From Neoarius graeffei (taxonomy: Eukaryota; Chordata; Actinopteri; Siluriformes; Ariidae): DNA of 64,000 nucleotides. Positions 63,582 through 64,000 of the stretch are shown here, piece by piece. The notes beneath the pieces are model-generated. The model saw only the letters and a list, made by a program, of their open reading frames with translations, was not told where the DNA came from and searched no databases. The DNA is taken from contig NC_083590.1 of NCBI RefSeq assembly GCF_027579695.1, forward strand, positions 21,901,110 through 21,965,109, in the 5' to 3' direction. A program made the position numbers and the translations under genes. Positions within the stretch are counted from its first letter, which is position 1. Each line of letters begins with the position of its first letter.

Positions 63582-64000
63582 ATTGTCAATGAAGGGAACA
63601 AATTTTGCAACGTCGGTTCGAATCCTGGTGTCGTCGTAAAACGCGGAGCTCTATGGAATCAATTTTGTGCCAAAATGTTCATACAATACTTTTGAAATAT
63701 CAAACAAAAACGACAAATCAAAATACAAAAAAACAAAAAAAAGTCAATTTTTTTAGACTGGCAAACAAATTATTCGTGTAATCGTGCAAAATATCAGTCT
63801 ATTACTCTTCAGAAACCTTTTATTTTTGTTCTGCGTCTTTCTCAGTTTTGTCTGACGTAATTTATTTTGGTTGCGATTCCAGCTTGCTCGTTTGCGCTCC
63901 CTGACTTTTTGGTTTTGTAACGCAGAGTACCTGGCTAACTGCAGGAAGCGGTTAGCTGCACAGCTAATGTAGCCATTGCAAGGCTAACGCACCGATTTTA
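63582..64000. other. No exon seen
   Basis: AT-rich sequence to the window edge; nothing recognisable. Confidence 0.45.

Larger units (their letters stand above)
28704..64000 (+). other. Putative jarid2 intron 1 (5' part)
   Basis: Everything downstream of the GTAAGT donor lacks a second recognisable exon. JARID2 intron 1 is very long in other vertebrates. Repeats and candidate regulatory blocks inside it are listed separately. Confidence 0.6.

Noticed and set aside
28704..64000. jarid2 exon 2
   Set aside because: I looked for a segment coding DSDGIPW-type sequence after an AG acceptor and found none; it is most likely beyond the window.

Overview
The window looks like teleost fish nuclear DNA. 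It is AT-leaning, crowded with microsatellites, and carries dozens of transposable-element copies typical of ray-finned fish: a DANA-like tRNA-derived SINE ending in GATGA/GAGAT repeats, two further tRNA-headed SINEs, Tc1/mariner remnants, RTE-like and other LINE tails, and many short terminal-inverted-repeat (TIR) elements. The repeat repertoire feels otophysan, possibly catfish-like, but that is an impression from memory and not proof.

I can defend only one host protein-coding exon. It lies at 28,656-28,703 on the + strand and encodes 16 residues (MSKDRPKRNIIHKRRD) followed by a GTAAGT donor. This matches the start of JARID2, the PRC2 accessory protein. The sequence just upstream (about 27,990-28,655) is CpG- and GC-box-bearing and is the likely promoter/5' UTR. 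On this reading, 1-28,000 is 5' intergenic DNA and 28,704-64,000 is the start of a very long first intron. In tetrapods JARID2 has a gene-poor upstream flank and a huge intron 1, which fits the absence of any other exon here.

Layout. 1-8.4 kb: retroposon tails, a 163-bp tandem array, a 500-bp TIR element, a Crypton/DUF3504-like exon-bearing repeat (copy A), a THAP-domain pseudogene, a SINE, and a 169-bp tandem array. 8.4-13.4 kb: SINEs, repeat copy B (reverse), and a unique stretch rich in homeodomain-type cores (12.5-13.0 kb). 14-20.9 kb: copy C with two nested insertions, three other SINEs, a retroposon split by a MITE, a 600-bp foldback element, another enhancer-like block (19.0-19.4 kb), and Tc1/mariner pseudogenes. 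22.5-27.7 kb: a nest of SINEs, LINEs and MITEs with a local duplication. 28-30 kb: the jarid2 promoter/exon 1, flanked by dense microsatellites. 31-35 kb: candidate regulatory DNA, then long pyrimidine-rich, CA and GTCT arrays. 36.6-43.9 kb: TWA-target (PIF/Harbinger-type) MITEs, two of them back to back, and SINEs. 46.4-48.3 kb: a tandem array of about 170-bp units interrupted by a Harbinger derivative that keeps a MADF-like start. 49.9-51.9 kb: a four-level nest of elements. 53.6-64 kb: copy D, unique intronic DNA, a SINE-split tandem repeat, and three MITEs.

The window contains no multi-gene system. Its interest lies in the anchor exon, in nested insertions whose order can be read from target-site duplications (TSDs), and in retained transposon exons (DUF3504-like, THAP, MADF). 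Conservation, copy number and expression could not be tested here.
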